Assembly (NCBI GenBank): GCA_944323685.1
Contig: CALUTJ010000017.1
Location: 1 to 63,164, forward strand
Length of the DNA stretch: 63,164 nt
Source: Candidatus Gastranaerophilales bacterium
Lineage (GTDB): Bacteria > Cyanobacteriota > Vampirovibrionia > Gastranaerophilales > Gastranaerophilaceae
Direction of reading: 5' to 3'
Shown here: positions 38,374-47,321 of the stretch, in pieces
How positions within the stretch are numbered: position 1 is the first letter of the stretch
How the letters are laid out: every line of letters starts with the position of its first letter
The notes under the pieces: model-generated
What the model saw: only the letters and a program-made list of their open reading frames with translations
Told to the model about the DNA's origin: nothing
The model's database searches: none
Position numbers and translations under genes: made by a program

Positions 38374-39330
38374 CTACGCAGCCCCCTTTACTTCGTTTTT
38401 TTCGTCTTGTTTGGTGGAAGCACCGGCATTTGCTGCGGATTTATCCTCGCCTGTGTTAAGCCCGTCAACACCCGGGAATTTATCACCGGTTTGATAGAGC
38501 TTTGGTATTATACATAAGAAAGCTGATAAAGCGCCGACTGCAAGGATATTTGTTGCATAGCGCAGTTGTTTTGCTTTTTTATGGAATTTATCAATAAATG
38601 TTTCTTTTTCTTCCGTGGTTTTTTCTGCTTTTTTAGTGAAATCATCAAGATAATTGCGCATATCTTTGAACAAAGAATTTACGTCATGTTCTTTTCCGCC
38701 TGCCTTGATAGTGGCTGCATTATCAAGATATTTTCCGTTTGCTTTGTTGAGTTTTGTTATAACTTCAGTAGCTTTGGCTCTGATTTTTTTAGCAGGTTCG
38801 GCTTTTTCAATATTTTTTAACATCAAATCAGAAAGCTCATCAACAAGGCCTTTTTCTTTATCAAAACCTTTAAAAGCTTCTGCTGTTAAGTTTTTAACAA
38901 AATCTTTTTTAACCGCTGCACTGTCTTTGATAGAAGCAGTTGTTTTTTGCATAATCGGCTTAAAGCTGTCAAGTACGCTTGCCTGTACTTTGGCGACTTT
39001 ACCTCTCGCAAGACCTACGGCAGTCATAACTGCAAGCGGTACATAGAAAAACGCGGGGCCTGAGAGTAATTCTCTGACCAGCTCTTCTCTTCCGGCTTTA
39101 TAGTTCAAGTGACCTAATTCTTCACGGTTTCTTAAATATCCCTGTCCTGTTCTCGGTGCCATCATACCGAAAGTATCAATACTGAGGAACTCTCCCAAAA
39201 AACCGTTATTTTCAATAAACGTAGCAAAACCAACGGCAAGATTTCCAAAAGAAGGGTTTTTCCTTCTGGAATTTCCATGCTCCGTATTAACGTTTTGTTG
39301 TCTAGTATAATTTAGTGATTGTAACTTCAT
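38374..39330 (-). CDS. PSFGN-motif membrane protein, unknown function
   Basis: The product is 318 residues. The N-terminus RKNPSFGNLAVGF (about 23-35) shares the motif of the downstream gene. Transmembrane candidates are FFYVPLAVMTAVGLA and NILAVGALSAFLCIIP, separated by a Lys/Glu-rich helical region (about 120-245). The C-terminal 40 residues are disordered. It heads a two-gene operon. No known domain is seen. Confidence 0.72.
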   Translation of the reverse strand: MKLQSLNYTRQQNVNTEHGNSRRKNPSFGNLAVGFATFIENNGFLGEFLSIDTFGMMAPRTGQGYLRNREELGHLNYKAGREELVRELLSGPAFFYVPLAVMTAVGLARGKVAKVQASVLDSFKPIMQKTTASIKDSAAVKKDFVKNLTAEAFKGFDKEKGLVDELSDLMLKNIEKAEPAKKIRAKATEVITKLNKANGKYLDNAATIKAGGKEHDVNSLFKDMRNYLDDFTKKAEKTTEEKETFIDKFHKKAKQLRYATNILAVGALSAFLCIIPKLYQTGDKFPGVDGLNTGEDKSAANAGASTKQDEKNEVKGAA

Positions 39331-39635
39331 TTAATCCTGCCAAAGCCTTCACACATGAATTTTTAATGCAAAACATATTTAAAAATTGCTATTTTGTAAC
39401 GAACATATTAACATATATTTACAAATATGTGTACCCTTTACACTTATTTTTTGTCCATTTATTAAGTAATGTTAAAAATGTAGCAGTAGCCGAACACGTC
39501 TTAAACTGCTATCGGTGTAGTGTTTTAAGGGGGATAAAAATTTTTTTATAATTTTATAAAAAAGAGCAATTCAAACAAAAATTTTTTTTGATTTATAATA
39601 ATTCTGTATAGGATAAGTCACAGAAGGAAAATTAG
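39331..39635 (+). promoter_or_regulatory. AT-rich intergenic region with promoter for the DUF2229 gene
   Basis: No gene is supported. A candidate promoter TTCAAA (39570-39575) and TATAAT (39594-39599), 18 bp apart, lies upstream of AGAAGGAAAATTAG and the ATG at 39636. The rest is AT-rich without repeats I can define. Confidence 0.5.
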
Positions 39636-40700
39636 ATGTCCGAAGCAATGCAAATAGGTATTCCCAGAGCCATGTCATACTACAATTACTTTCCGTTTTG
39701 GTACGGATTTTTTGAAGGGCTCGGTATAAAGGTTGTACTGTCCGACAAAACAACAAAACAGACCATGTCTGACGGTTCGGCACTTGTTGTATCGGAAACC
39801 TGCCTGCCTATTAAAGTATATGTCGGACACATTTTGAATCTTTTGGACAAAGGCATAGACAAAATATTTATACCTTCTATTCAATCTATTGACCATAAAA
39901 TATACAACTGCTCAAAAATCAGAGGGCTGCCTGATTTGATAAAAAATGTTGTTAAAAGAAAATTCACTATCATTGACGCAACCCTGGACAAATCAGAGAA
40001 AAACCGCGGTCTTTACTCTTTCTTAAAAGAAGCTGTTGCTCCGTTTGGTATTACCGATGAAAAAAGGATAAAAGAAGCGTCTAAAGAAGGCTGGAAAGTT
40101 TTAAACAATTTCAAAATCATGCTTAATTCCGGTATTCCTTTTGAAAAAGCTTTGAATTATGCCAAAAAAGGTCAGGTTGTAATTGTTAACAACCAGAAAT
40201 CTTATCCGATAAGTGTGGCGGTTCTTGCGCACAGCTACAATTTATTTGACGATCGTATTTCCATGAAAATTTTTGACAAGCTTGAAAAACTTGACGTAAA
40301 GTCGTTTACCGCAGAACAGCTTTCGATTGAACAGTTAAAAGAAGGCATCTGTGCGATGGATTCTAAATTATACTGGGCAAACGAGTATGAAATGACTGGG
40401 GCTGCCGGTCATTATCTTCAGGATAACAACATTGACGGTATTATTACAATCAATGCTTTTGGCTGCGGGCCGGACTCTATAATGATTGAAAGAATTTCCA
40501 GAGCTGCAAGAAAATTTAACAAACCTATTTTAAATCTTTCTGTTGACGAACAAACAGGCGAAGCCGGTTTTATAACCAGAATTGAAGCCTTTACGGACAT
40601 GCTCTTCCGTAAAAAACGCGCAAGCATCGTCAATAAAATTCATATCAATGATGTTGCGAAAGAAACTACAGATTCCGAAATTAAGTTTTCTAAAAAATAA
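39636..40700 (+). CDS. DUF2229 acyl-CoA-dehydratase-activase-related protein
   Basis: The product is 354 residues. IGIPRAMSYYNYFPFWYGFFEGLG, ETCLPIKVYVGHI, and IFIPSIQSIDHKIYNCSKIRGLPD follow the DUF2229 pattern, and the C-terminal NAFGCGPDSIMIERISRAA resembles HgdB/BcrC-type subunits. In other bacteria this domain is fused to an ASKHA ATPase that activates radical 2-hydroxyacyl-CoA dehydratases; here it stands alone. Cysteines in ETCLP, NCSK and GCGP could hold an Fe-S cluster. It is cotranscribed with two WYL regulators. Confidence 0.78.
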   Translation: MSEAMQIGIPRAMSYYNYFPFWYGFFEGLGIKVVLSDKTTKQTMSDGSALVVSETCLPIKVYVGHILNLLDKGIDKIFIPSIQSIDHKIYNCSKIRGLPDLIKNVVKRKFTIIDATLDKSEKNRGLYSFLKEAVAPFGITDEKRIKEASKEGWKVLNNFKIMLNSGIPFEKALNYAKKGQVVIVNNQKSYPISVAVLAHSYNLFDDRISMKIFDKLEKLDVKSFTAEQLSIEQLKEGICAMDSKLYWANEYEMTGAAGHYLQDNNIDGIITINAFGCGPDSIMIERISRAARKFNKPILNLSVDEQTGEAGFITRIEAFTDMLFRKKRASIVNKIHINDVAKETTDSEIKFSKK

Positions 40701-40712
40701 AGAATAACAAGA

Positions 40713-41672
40713 ATGGATTTTGTCTATAATCAGGCGCTTCAGGAAAAGAAAAATATAACAAAAACAGGTTACAGAGCTCTGTTTTTGCTTATGCAATTGA
40801 TACAACAGCCGCTTTCCAGAGATGAGCTGCTTGCAATTTTTGAACAGCATCCGATTATTAACAAAGATTTTTCTAAAGACACGATAACAAATACAATCAA
40901 CACTTTAAGAAAAGCCGGTTGTATCATAAGCAGACCTTCTTTAAAGACAGATCACAAATATGTATTAAAATCACATCCTTTTCATATTTTGCTTGATAAA
41001 AAACACATAGACGCTTTGCAAACTTTTCGCGAAGGAGTCATTTCGGATGGCAGCTGGCAGCAGGTCTTGCATTTGAACAATTTATATGCAAAGTTGGCAA
41101 AGCTGGCCGGAGATGAAATTTCTGCGGATATACTTAAAAACAATCATCCCTTTAACAAGATTAATATTGACATACTTAATGAAATAATAATTTTTATAAA
41201 AACCCGTAAAAAAGCTAAGTTTTTGTATTTGTCACCTGAAAACGGAGAAGAAGAGCTTGATTTTTCTCCGGAAAAAATAACTTTTGAAAACCAAAAGCTG
41301 TATGTGTGGGGACACAATTTAAAATATGATGATTTTGGTTATTTAAGGATAGACAAAATTAAGAAAATACTGACCCCTGTATATAACGCTTTGAGCGCAG
41401 ATGACTACAAAAATTCAAAACAAATTATAGAGGTTGAATATTTGCTGAAAGGGTATAGCGCCCAGACTTTTATTTGCAATGATGATGAAGAAATTATTAA
41501 AACAACTGAATCAGAATTGCTTGTAAAAGCCCGTGTGAGAAATAAATTTTATTTTTATCAAAGGATTTTGGCTTTTGGTACGGAATGCAGGTTGATGTCT
41601 CCTCAATCTGTTCGGGAAGAATTTTTAAGGATACTTAAAGATATAAAAGCAGGGTACAAAGATGCAGGATAA
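40713..41672 (+). CDS. WYL-domain transcriptional regulator
   Basis: The product is 319 residues: a winged helix-turn-helix (TGYRALFLLMQLIQQPLSRDEL, TNTINTLRKAGCII) then a WYL-like domain (KAKFLYLSPENGEEELDFSPEKI, KLYVWGHNLKYDDFGYLRIDKI) and a WCX tail (VREEFLRILKDI). It probably senses a ligand and controls its operon. It is 12 bp after the DUF2229 gene and overlaps the next, paralogous, gene by 11 bp. Confidence 0.8.
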   Translation: MDFVYNQALQEKKNITKTGYRALFLLMQLIQQPLSRDELLAIFEQHPIINKDFSKDTITNTINTLRKAGCIISRPSLKTDHKYVLKSHPFHILLDKKHIDALQTFREGVISDGSWQQVLHLNNLYAKLAKLAGDEISADILKNNHPFNKINIDILNEIIIFIKTRKKAKFLYLSPENGEEELDFSPEKITFENQKLYVWGHNLKYDDFGYLRIDKIKKILTPVYNALSADDYKNSKQIIEVEYLLKGYSAQTFICNDDEEIIKTTESELLVKARVRNKFYFYQRILAFGTECRLMSPQSVREEFLRILKDIKAGYKDAG

Positions 41673-42570
41673 TAAGATAAATAATGCAGGTTACAGACTG
41701 CTTCAGGTGTTAAAAGTATTGATACAAAAACCTTTATCGGTTGACGAATTGCTCTCAATTGCTGAAGAAACTTCTGAAAACAGCTACCGCAAAGAGCTGG
41801 TTAACAAATATATAAATACTTTAAGACTGTTAAATATCCCCGTAATAAAAGAAAAATCGAAGTATTATATTCTGCGCGGTATTGATAACATAGACTTTAA
41901 CGAGTCTGAACTATCCATGATAGAAATGATAAAAAATTCGCTTCCTCAAATTCAAAGTATAGATTTAAAACACAATCTTGAAGAAGCTCTGCAAATTATT
42001 GAAAGAAATTTTTCGCAAAAAACCGATAATATAATAAAGCTAAAACAAATAGAAGCCGCAGCTTCTAAGACAAACGGAAGGGCTTTATGCGATGAAAGCA
42101 TTAAAAAGTTTGAAAAGTACTGCAAGGAAAAATTAAAATTAAGTTTAAAGTATAAAAATACATTATTGAACCAAATCGAATGTTACAGTATTGCGCCTGT
42201 AAAAATTATTTATAAAAACCAAAAAGCTTTTTTGATAGGTTATCATTATGAAACAAATTCATACAAAGAATTTTTATTGAGTAATATTGTTGAAGCACAT
42301 CAGCTGCCTCAAATTTCCACTGTAAATATTTCAGGTTCAGTGACTTTTAAGCTAAAAAATCGTCTTGCCGCATCTTATAAATTAAAAGAAGGTGAAACAA
42401 TAATTGAACGCGGCGATAATTTTATCATCGTATCAAACAGCCTCGAAGATAAAGATTTAATACTTAAAAGACTTATCAGATATTATGGCAATTGTGAGAT
42501 TTTGTATCCCCGTACAATGAAAGAAAAAATGCTCAAACTTATAGAAGAAATGGAGCATATTTATGACTGA
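41662..42570 (+). CDS. WYL-domain regulator, paralog of the preceding gene
   Basis: The product is 302 residues. The N-terminus NAGYRLLQVLKVLIQKPLSVDEL aligns with the start of the upstream protein. WYL-like segments (KLSLKYKNTLLNQIECYSI, KAFLIGYHYETNSYKEFLLSNI) and a WCX tail (RTMKEKMLKLIEEM) follow. Tandem WYL paralogs such as PafB/PafC can act as heterodimers, which is a reasonable model here. The gene overlaps yraN by 8 bp. Confidence 0.78.
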   Translation: MQDNKINNAGYRLLQVLKVLIQKPLSVDELLSIAEETSENSYRKELVNKYINTLRLLNIPVIKEKSKYYILRGIDNIDFNESELSMIEMIKNSLPQIQSIDLKHNLEEALQIIERNFSQKTDNIIKLKQIEAAASKTNGRALCDESIKKFEKYCKEKLKLSLKYKNTLLNQIECYSIAPVKIIYKNQKAFLIGYHYETNSYKEFLLSNIVEAHQLPQISTVNISGSVTFKLKNRLAASYKLKEGETIIERGDNFIIVSNSLEDKDLILKRLIRYYGNCEILYPRTMKEKMLKLIEEMEHIYD

Positions 42571-42931
42571 CTCTCGCAATAACAAAATCATCGGACAACA
42601 AGGCGAAGACACTGCCTGCCGGTACTTGCGCAAAAAAGGATATAAAATAATTGAGCGCAATTTCAGATATTCAAGAGTTGCAGAAATAGACATAATAGCA
42701 AAAGATAAAGATTGTCTTGTTTTTATCGAGGTGAAATCAAGAACAACACAAAATTTCGGGCATCCTTTTGAGGCGGTTAATCGAAGAAAACTGGAGCATA
42801 TTTTTAAGGCATGTCTGGCTTATTTACAAACAACAGAGGAAGAGTTTAAAAAATACCGCATAGACATAATATCTGTTTTAGGTGATGAAAATCCTAAAAT
42901 AGAACATTTAAAAGATGTGAGCTTAAACTAA
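42563..42931 (+). CDS. YraN/UPF0102 family putative nuclease
   Basis: The product is 122 residues. QGEDTACRYLRKKGYKIIERN, AEIDIIAKDKDCLVFIEVKSR and VNRRKLEHIFKA are the UPF0102 signature. The fold is restriction-endonuclease-like with D and ExK catalytic residues. Its role in DNA repair or transformation is suggested for the family. It is the last gene of the DUF2229-WYL-WYL operon. Confidence 0.9.
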   Translation: MTDSRNNKIIGQQGEDTACRYLRKKGYKIIERNFRYSRVAEIDIIAKDKDCLVFIEVKSRTTQNFGHPFEAVNRRKLEHIFKACLAYLQTTEEEFKKYRIDIISVLGDENPKIEHLKDVSLN

Positions 42932-42944
42932 AAGTTAAAAAATA

Positions 42945-43205
42945 CTACTTAGCAACGGCTTTGTATTTTGCAGCCAGCTGATTGTATTGTTCAGCCTGAG
43001 CACAAGCCATGCGGCAGGCTAAATCATATTTGGCATTGAGCTTTTCATATTTAGCGTTTAAATCATCATATTCTTTTCTTGAAACAGTATTACCGGCTGC
43101 GAATGCAGGATTAGACGGGGTATTTTTCTGAGGCTGTTCAGCTGCTTTTCCAAAACTTCTTAAAGGTTGGCATGACATGTTGTTTGTAGCTAAGCTGACG
43201 CGCAT
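42945..43205 (-). CDS. Small coiled-coil protein with N-terminal SFGK motif
   Basis: The product is 86 residues from the ATG at 43205 (upstream AAAGGAGATTCAA), rather than an ATG six codons upstream. LRSFGKAAEQ lies near the N-terminus, then a Pro/Asn-rich stretch, then a heptad-like coiled coil (YDDLNAKYEKLNAKYDLACRMACAQAEQY is one helix with repeated NAKY units). It converges with yraN. The function is unknown. Confidence 0.72.
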   Translation of the reverse strand: MRVSLATNNMSCQPLRSFGKAAEQPQKNTPSNPAFAAGNTVSRKEYDDLNAKYEKLNAKYDLACRMACAQAEQYNQLAAKYKAVAK

Positions 43206-43618
43206 TTGAATCTCCTTTCTCATTCCCGTAATACTTTCTTCGGCTCAATTATTATACCTCTATATTTTGATTATTTCAATATGTAAAGTTTGTAAATTCA
43301 GGATGAAATTTTAAAGATTAGATTTTACTTTCGGATAATGCAGTTTAATACAATTTTACCCCGCATATGTATTAAAAAGATATTACCTGCTAAAGTTGTC
43401 CGAGAAAAATTCGTGATAAGGAGCAAAGCGATGTGAACAAATTTTTGGAGTGTCACATTGTTCACATAGTGAAGCCATTTTTCAGGCTTCACCACAGTTC
43501 AGCCGAAAAAGAAGGCAAAGATGAGCAGTGACGGCTCGAAGGCTCGAGGCGGCAACTGCGGCACTAGATTAGATAATGCAAAATATACAAAACCTGTAAT
43601 AGAATCAAAAGCTTTATA
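43206..43618. repeat. Intergenic repeat unit, copy 2
   Basis: The unit at 43396-43571 matches 36446-36566 in two blocks (see that entry). Here the blocks are separated by 61 bp (43461-43521), which carries a hairpin GTGAAGCC (43469-43476) with GGCTTCAC (43485-43492) and the words TTCACAT and CCACAG also seen in the left-edge repeat. The modular layout suggests mobile or recombining sub-blocks. No gene is supported here. Confidence 0.85.
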
Positions 43619-45282
43619 TTATGCCATGTTTTCACTTATTTCAGATACCAGAAATCCTGCTAAAGACTTTTCATCAGCAGCAAGAAAGATTTCTTTGCCA
43701 AAACTGTTTTTAATTGAAAAATGGCCGTTACCTGTTTTTGAGACAAACAACCTGCCTAATTTTGTTTTAACTTTCGGGCTTAAATCCATTATGCTATTTT
43801 GTTCTAACGATTCCAAAAAAGAAGAATCACTTATTAGATTTTCAAACAATGTATCCGCAGAAGTTTCAGCAGCTGCCCCCATTGTCTGGCTGACGATATT
43901 AGATAATCTGCCAGGTGTCTTTGATAAATATCTTTCTACGGTTGAACCTAAAGGGCCTGCGACATATGAACCGAAGGCTCCGTAAATAACGGCATCTTTC
44001 CCTTGAGATTTTAATTCTTCAATTGATTCCGCGGTAAAACCTTTTTCGCTTGTTGCTGTACTTGCTGCGGAAAAACCTACGTGCATTAAATCCGGCCCGA
44101 ATGTTTTGCCTATATATCCTATTGCTTTTCCCGCTCCTTTCCCCACTCCTTTCTTTATGACTGTTGTGCCGAGGAATAACATCGTTGTAGCTACGGTTAA
44201 ACCAAGCTCAACATATGCCGATTGAGTTTTTGCGTTTTCAACAAAATCGGCGGCTGTTTTTTGATAATTTTGGGTTCCCATTACCTTTTTACATGCTGTT
44301 TCATATTCCAGTTTGTATTGTGAGTATGTTTTATCCCCCAGAGCTTCTTTTTCCTGTGCTTCGCATTTTGCAATCAATTCATCCATAATCTGAGGAAGTT
44401 TTTCACGTATTTCTTTTTTACTTCCGCAAGAAACAGAAAGGCTGTCCATATATTGTGCAAACAGTTCCGAGTCAAAATTGCAAAATTGAAACATTACCTC
44501 TGCAAACTTTTCATCAGAAGATGTCTCAAGTTCTTTCAATGAGCCTGCTGCTTGCGGGGAAATTTGTTTTGTCATTTCTCGTGACTGTTCAATTTTCATT
44601 ATCCTTTTGACTTCCTCAAAACCGGCTTTAAGGTTTTCTGTTTTTTCATGATAGGCTGTTACTCTTATATATTCATCCGAAGACTTTTTTAAGTTTTCAA
44701 TATTTTCATACGAATAAGGAACCCCGTATTTTTTTCAATCTCTTTCTCAAATGCACTAAGATTTTTTGTAGAAAATTTCAATTTTTGGGCGGCTAATTGT
44801 TCTTGGAACATTTCCCTTTCCAATTCAATACGTCCTTTATTACCGGCGAAAATATTGGCACCGCTGGCCACTCTGGCGGGGATATCCGCCCACCCGACAG
44901 AATCATTGTAATCTGCTATTATTTCATAGCCTTCAAGAGCGGAATTATAAATAAAATTCCCCAAAAAATCATTTAATTCTTGTTTCTGCTTATTCGAGTA
45001 TTCTTTCTGGATTTCAGGTTCGGACTTGTCGGAAAATGATATTAAAGAAGTATTATTACCGGCTTGTGAAGAAAAAATATTGTCTTTAAATTTTTGCATA
45101 CCGGGGTTTAAAAATTGAAAACTTCCCACATCTGTCTGGTTGTACTCCTGTATATTGGCAATAATCATACTCAACTCTTTATCAGTGAGTTGATTTAGTT
45201 TTATTCTGGCTCTTTCGGCCTCTTGTCCGCTAAGACCCATCGAGGATATTATTTTAGATATTATTACCGAATAATCAGACAT
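43619..45282 (-). pseudogene. Frameshifted gene, about 554-residue reconstructed protein
   Basis: Two open frames (45282-44689 and 44599-43619) are joined by an open, protein-like stretch in the second frame. At an A7 run (minus strand; T7 at 44729-44735) the first frame runs into a short tail and a stop, while the second frame reads KYGVPYSYENIENLKKSSDEY and continues without a stop into the downstream part. One added A, or a -1 ribosomal slip at A-AAA-AAT, joins them. The N-terminal part is helical and acidic. The C-terminal part has a hydrophobic Gly-rich centre (LGLTVATTMLFLGTTVIKKGVGKGAGKAIGY). The cause may be real decay, programmed slippage or an assembly error. The family is unknown. 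Confidence 0.7.
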
Positions 45283-45370
45283 TATTTCCCTGTTAAGTTA
45301 ACTTCACTTAGAAGTTATCGGCATCTGAGAGCTGTATCTTTAAGTTTTAGTCTGTTTTATTAAGTTATAT

Positions 45371-45403
45371 TAAAAAAAAGCAAAACCCGAAAATGGATTT
45401 TGC
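45371..45403 (-). terminator. Intrinsic terminator of the sigma factor gene
   Basis: GCAAAACCC (45380-45388) pairs with GGATTTTGC (45395-45403), with one mismatch, and A8 at 45372-45379 is a U-tract on the minus strand. It lies about 95 bp downstream of the sigma gene stop. Confidence 0.75.
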
Positions 45404-45430
45404 TAAAATAGCGTCACTAAGGAGTTTAAG

Positions 45431-45487
45431 ATGTCCAAAGAAGAACCGGAGATTTGCCCTTGCGGACAAATTCTCAGTGCCCTTTGA
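45431..45487 (+). CDS. Possible 18-residue small ORF MSKEEPEICPCGQILSAL
   Basis: An ATG at 45431 follows CTAAGGAGTTTAAG, an excellent ribosome binding site. The frame ends at TGA 45485-45487. The peptide has a CPCG pair. It lies antisense-adjacent to the 3' end of the sigma gene, just after that gene's terminator. A conserved site or a leader remnant are alternatives. Confidence 0.35.
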   Translation: MSKEEPEICPCGQILSAL

Positions 45488-45496
45488 AAATTGTTG

Positions 45497-46501
45497 TCAG
45501 TTTAAATACTCTTTCATATGGGATATTTCCTGTCTTGCTTTAAGTTTTTGCAGTGCAATATTTTCTATCTGACGAATACGTTCTTTAGAAAAACCCATTA
45601 TTTTTCCGATTTCTTCCAGAGTTAATTTGCTGTTGCCGTCAAGGCCGAACCGGTTTATTAATATAGCTTTTTCCCTCCGGTTTAAAAAATTCAGCATGGA
45701 CATAACGTCTTTGTAAAGAAATAATGATTGTGCTGTTGCATCGGGTGTGCGGTAGCTGTCATCGGCAACGTAATCCTCAAGTACCAGATCTTCGGCAATC
45801 GGGGTATCAAGACTTACCGGATCTTTAAAAATAGCGTTTTTAATGTTTTCTAATTTTTTTTCTGATATTCCGAGCTTTTCGCTCATTTCTGAATCCGTTG
45901 GCTCTCTTCCGAGCCTGCTGTTAAGAGTTACATATACTTTTTTATAAAGCCTTATTTTGTCTGTCATGTGAACGGGGATTCTTATTGTTCTTGAATGATT
46001 TGATATCGCTCTTACTATAGACTGTTTTATCCACCATGTTGCATAGGTGCTGAATTTAAAGCCACGTTTGTAATCAAACTTTTCCGCCGCTTTAATAAGT
46101 CCCATTGAACCTTCCTGCACAAGATCCATAAACAAGACACCCTGTCCTATATATTTTTTAGCAATACTTACCACAAGCCTCAAATTTGCCTGTATCAGCT
46201 TTTTCTTAGCAAGCTCAGCCTCTTTTGCATTCCCCTCTTTGATTTGCCTGCCGAGTTTCCTCTCGTCTTCGGTTTTTAAAAGTTTTATGCGCCCTATGTC
46301 TTTTAAATAATTTTGTAAAATGTCATTCTTTTTTACGATTGTGCTGAAAGTTTCTACGTTTTCATTTTCTAAATCAAAGGCATTATCTTGTATATTTTGT
46401 TCTTGAGCTTTGTTAAGCAGCTCTTTTTCATAATCTTGCGCAGCAAAATTTTCGACAGAAAAATTATTTGCCGGATTATTTAACATGTCCAAATTCCTCA
46501 A
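45497..46501 (-). CDS. RpoD-type primary-like sigma factor
   Basis: The product is 334 residues. Region 1.2 ([19 protein letters not shown]), region 2 ([44 protein letters not shown]), region 3 and region 4 ([31 protein letters not shown]) are intact. Region 1.1 is short and no long non-conserved insert is present, as in cyanobacterial SigA/group 2 factors. Whether it is the only housekeeping sigma cannot be judged here. Confidence 0.93.
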   Translation of the reverse strand: MRNLDMLNNPANNFSVENFAAQDYEKELLNKAQEQNIQDNAFDLENENVETFSTIVKKNDILQNYLKDIGRIKLLKTEDERKLGRQIKEGNAKEAELAKKKLIQANLRLVVSIAKKYIGQGVLFMDLVQEGSMGLIKAAEKFDYKRGFKFSTYATWWIKQSIVRAISNHSRTIRIPVHMTDKIRLYKKVYVTLNSRLGREPTDSEMSEKLGISEKKLENIKNAIFKDPVSLDTPIAEDLVLEDYVADDSYRTPDATAQSLFLYKDVMSMLNFLNRREKAILINRFGLDGNSKLTLEEIGKIMGFSKERIRQIENIALQKLKARQEISHMKEYLN

Positions 46502-46616
46502 TCAAAAAATTATAAATCTCTCGTGTTGTTTTCCATGACGACGGATTAAAAAAAAAGTTTCCTTTTTGGCTAAAGTATATTATCATTTATATAAGGTAGG
46601 GTTGTTGAGGTCTTTT

Positions 46617-47318
46617 ATGTTTAATAAAGAAAAAATTATTGAAATCTTAAACAGCGAAGATTTGTTTATAGACAATTTTATACTGGAGGCGTTTATAAAA
46701 AATTGGAAAATCGAACCGATTTATGAGGACGCAAACGGGGTAGAATTTTTCGATGAAATGGCTGTGGAGAAAATCCGCAGCGGTATAAAGCAAAAAGAAC
46801 CTAAACATGAAATAAACATAATGAACAAAGATGATATCAAACCTGTTGAAATGACGGTTGAAATACCGCAAGAACCATTAGCGCAAGAATCGTTTGAACA
46901 GCAGGAGAAAGATATACAAGAAGGCGAAATTATTCATCACGAAGAAGATACTAAAACAACAAATGACCTTAATGAGCCGCAAGAACTTCCGGTAGCGGTA
47001 ATAAATGAAGTTAATCGGGAAGTGGAAAACGAACTGAAAAACGTTACCCTTGATATTTCTAACCAGACTCTTGCCGTACTTGCCGAATCAATTGCAAGAA
47101 AAATAACAAGCGATGTTGCAGATTATATAAAGCAGACTGACTTTATTGAAGATGCGCTACAGCTTGGCGAATACAAAAAAGACAATCAAATACTGGTCGG
47201 AAAAACAGAAGAACTTTTAGCCGATAATAAGATTCTTGTTAAAAGAATTGAAGAACTTGAAAAAGAGCGCAATTCTTTTGTAAAATTATTCGGTAATATT
47301 TACGTAAAAAATCAATAG
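46617..47318 (+). CDS. Protein with MerR-like N-terminus and coiled-coil tail
   Basis: The product is 233 residues from the ATG at 46617, after TTGAGGTCTTTT; a TTG upstream is unlikely. The first 60 residues (LFIDNFILEAFIKNWKIEPIYED, VEFFDEMAVEKIRSG) resemble a winged-helix/MerR-like DNA-binding module. An acidic disordered linker follows, then a long coiled coil (about 165-225, EELLADNKILVKRIEELEKER). It is 3 bp upstream of the CCA-adding enzyme gene. The function is not known. Confidence 0.65.
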   Translation: MFNKEKIIEILNSEDLFIDNFILEAFIKNWKIEPIYEDANGVEFFDEMAVEKIRSGIKQKEPKHEINIMNKDDIKPVEMTVEIPQEPLAQESFEQQEKDIQEGEIIHHEEDTKTTNDLNEPQELPVAVINEVNREVENELKNVTLDISNQTLAVLAESIARKITSDVADYIKQTDFIEDALQLGEYKKDNQILVGKTEELLADNKILVKRIEELEKERNSFVKLFGNIYVKNQ

Positions 47319-47321
47319 ATT

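Noticed and set aside
43521-43985. Plus-strand reading frame of 154 codons starting in the repeat
   Set aside because: It runs antisense through the frameshifted gene, and its first residues come from the dispersed repeat (block B). The minus-strand frame has better composition and continuity.
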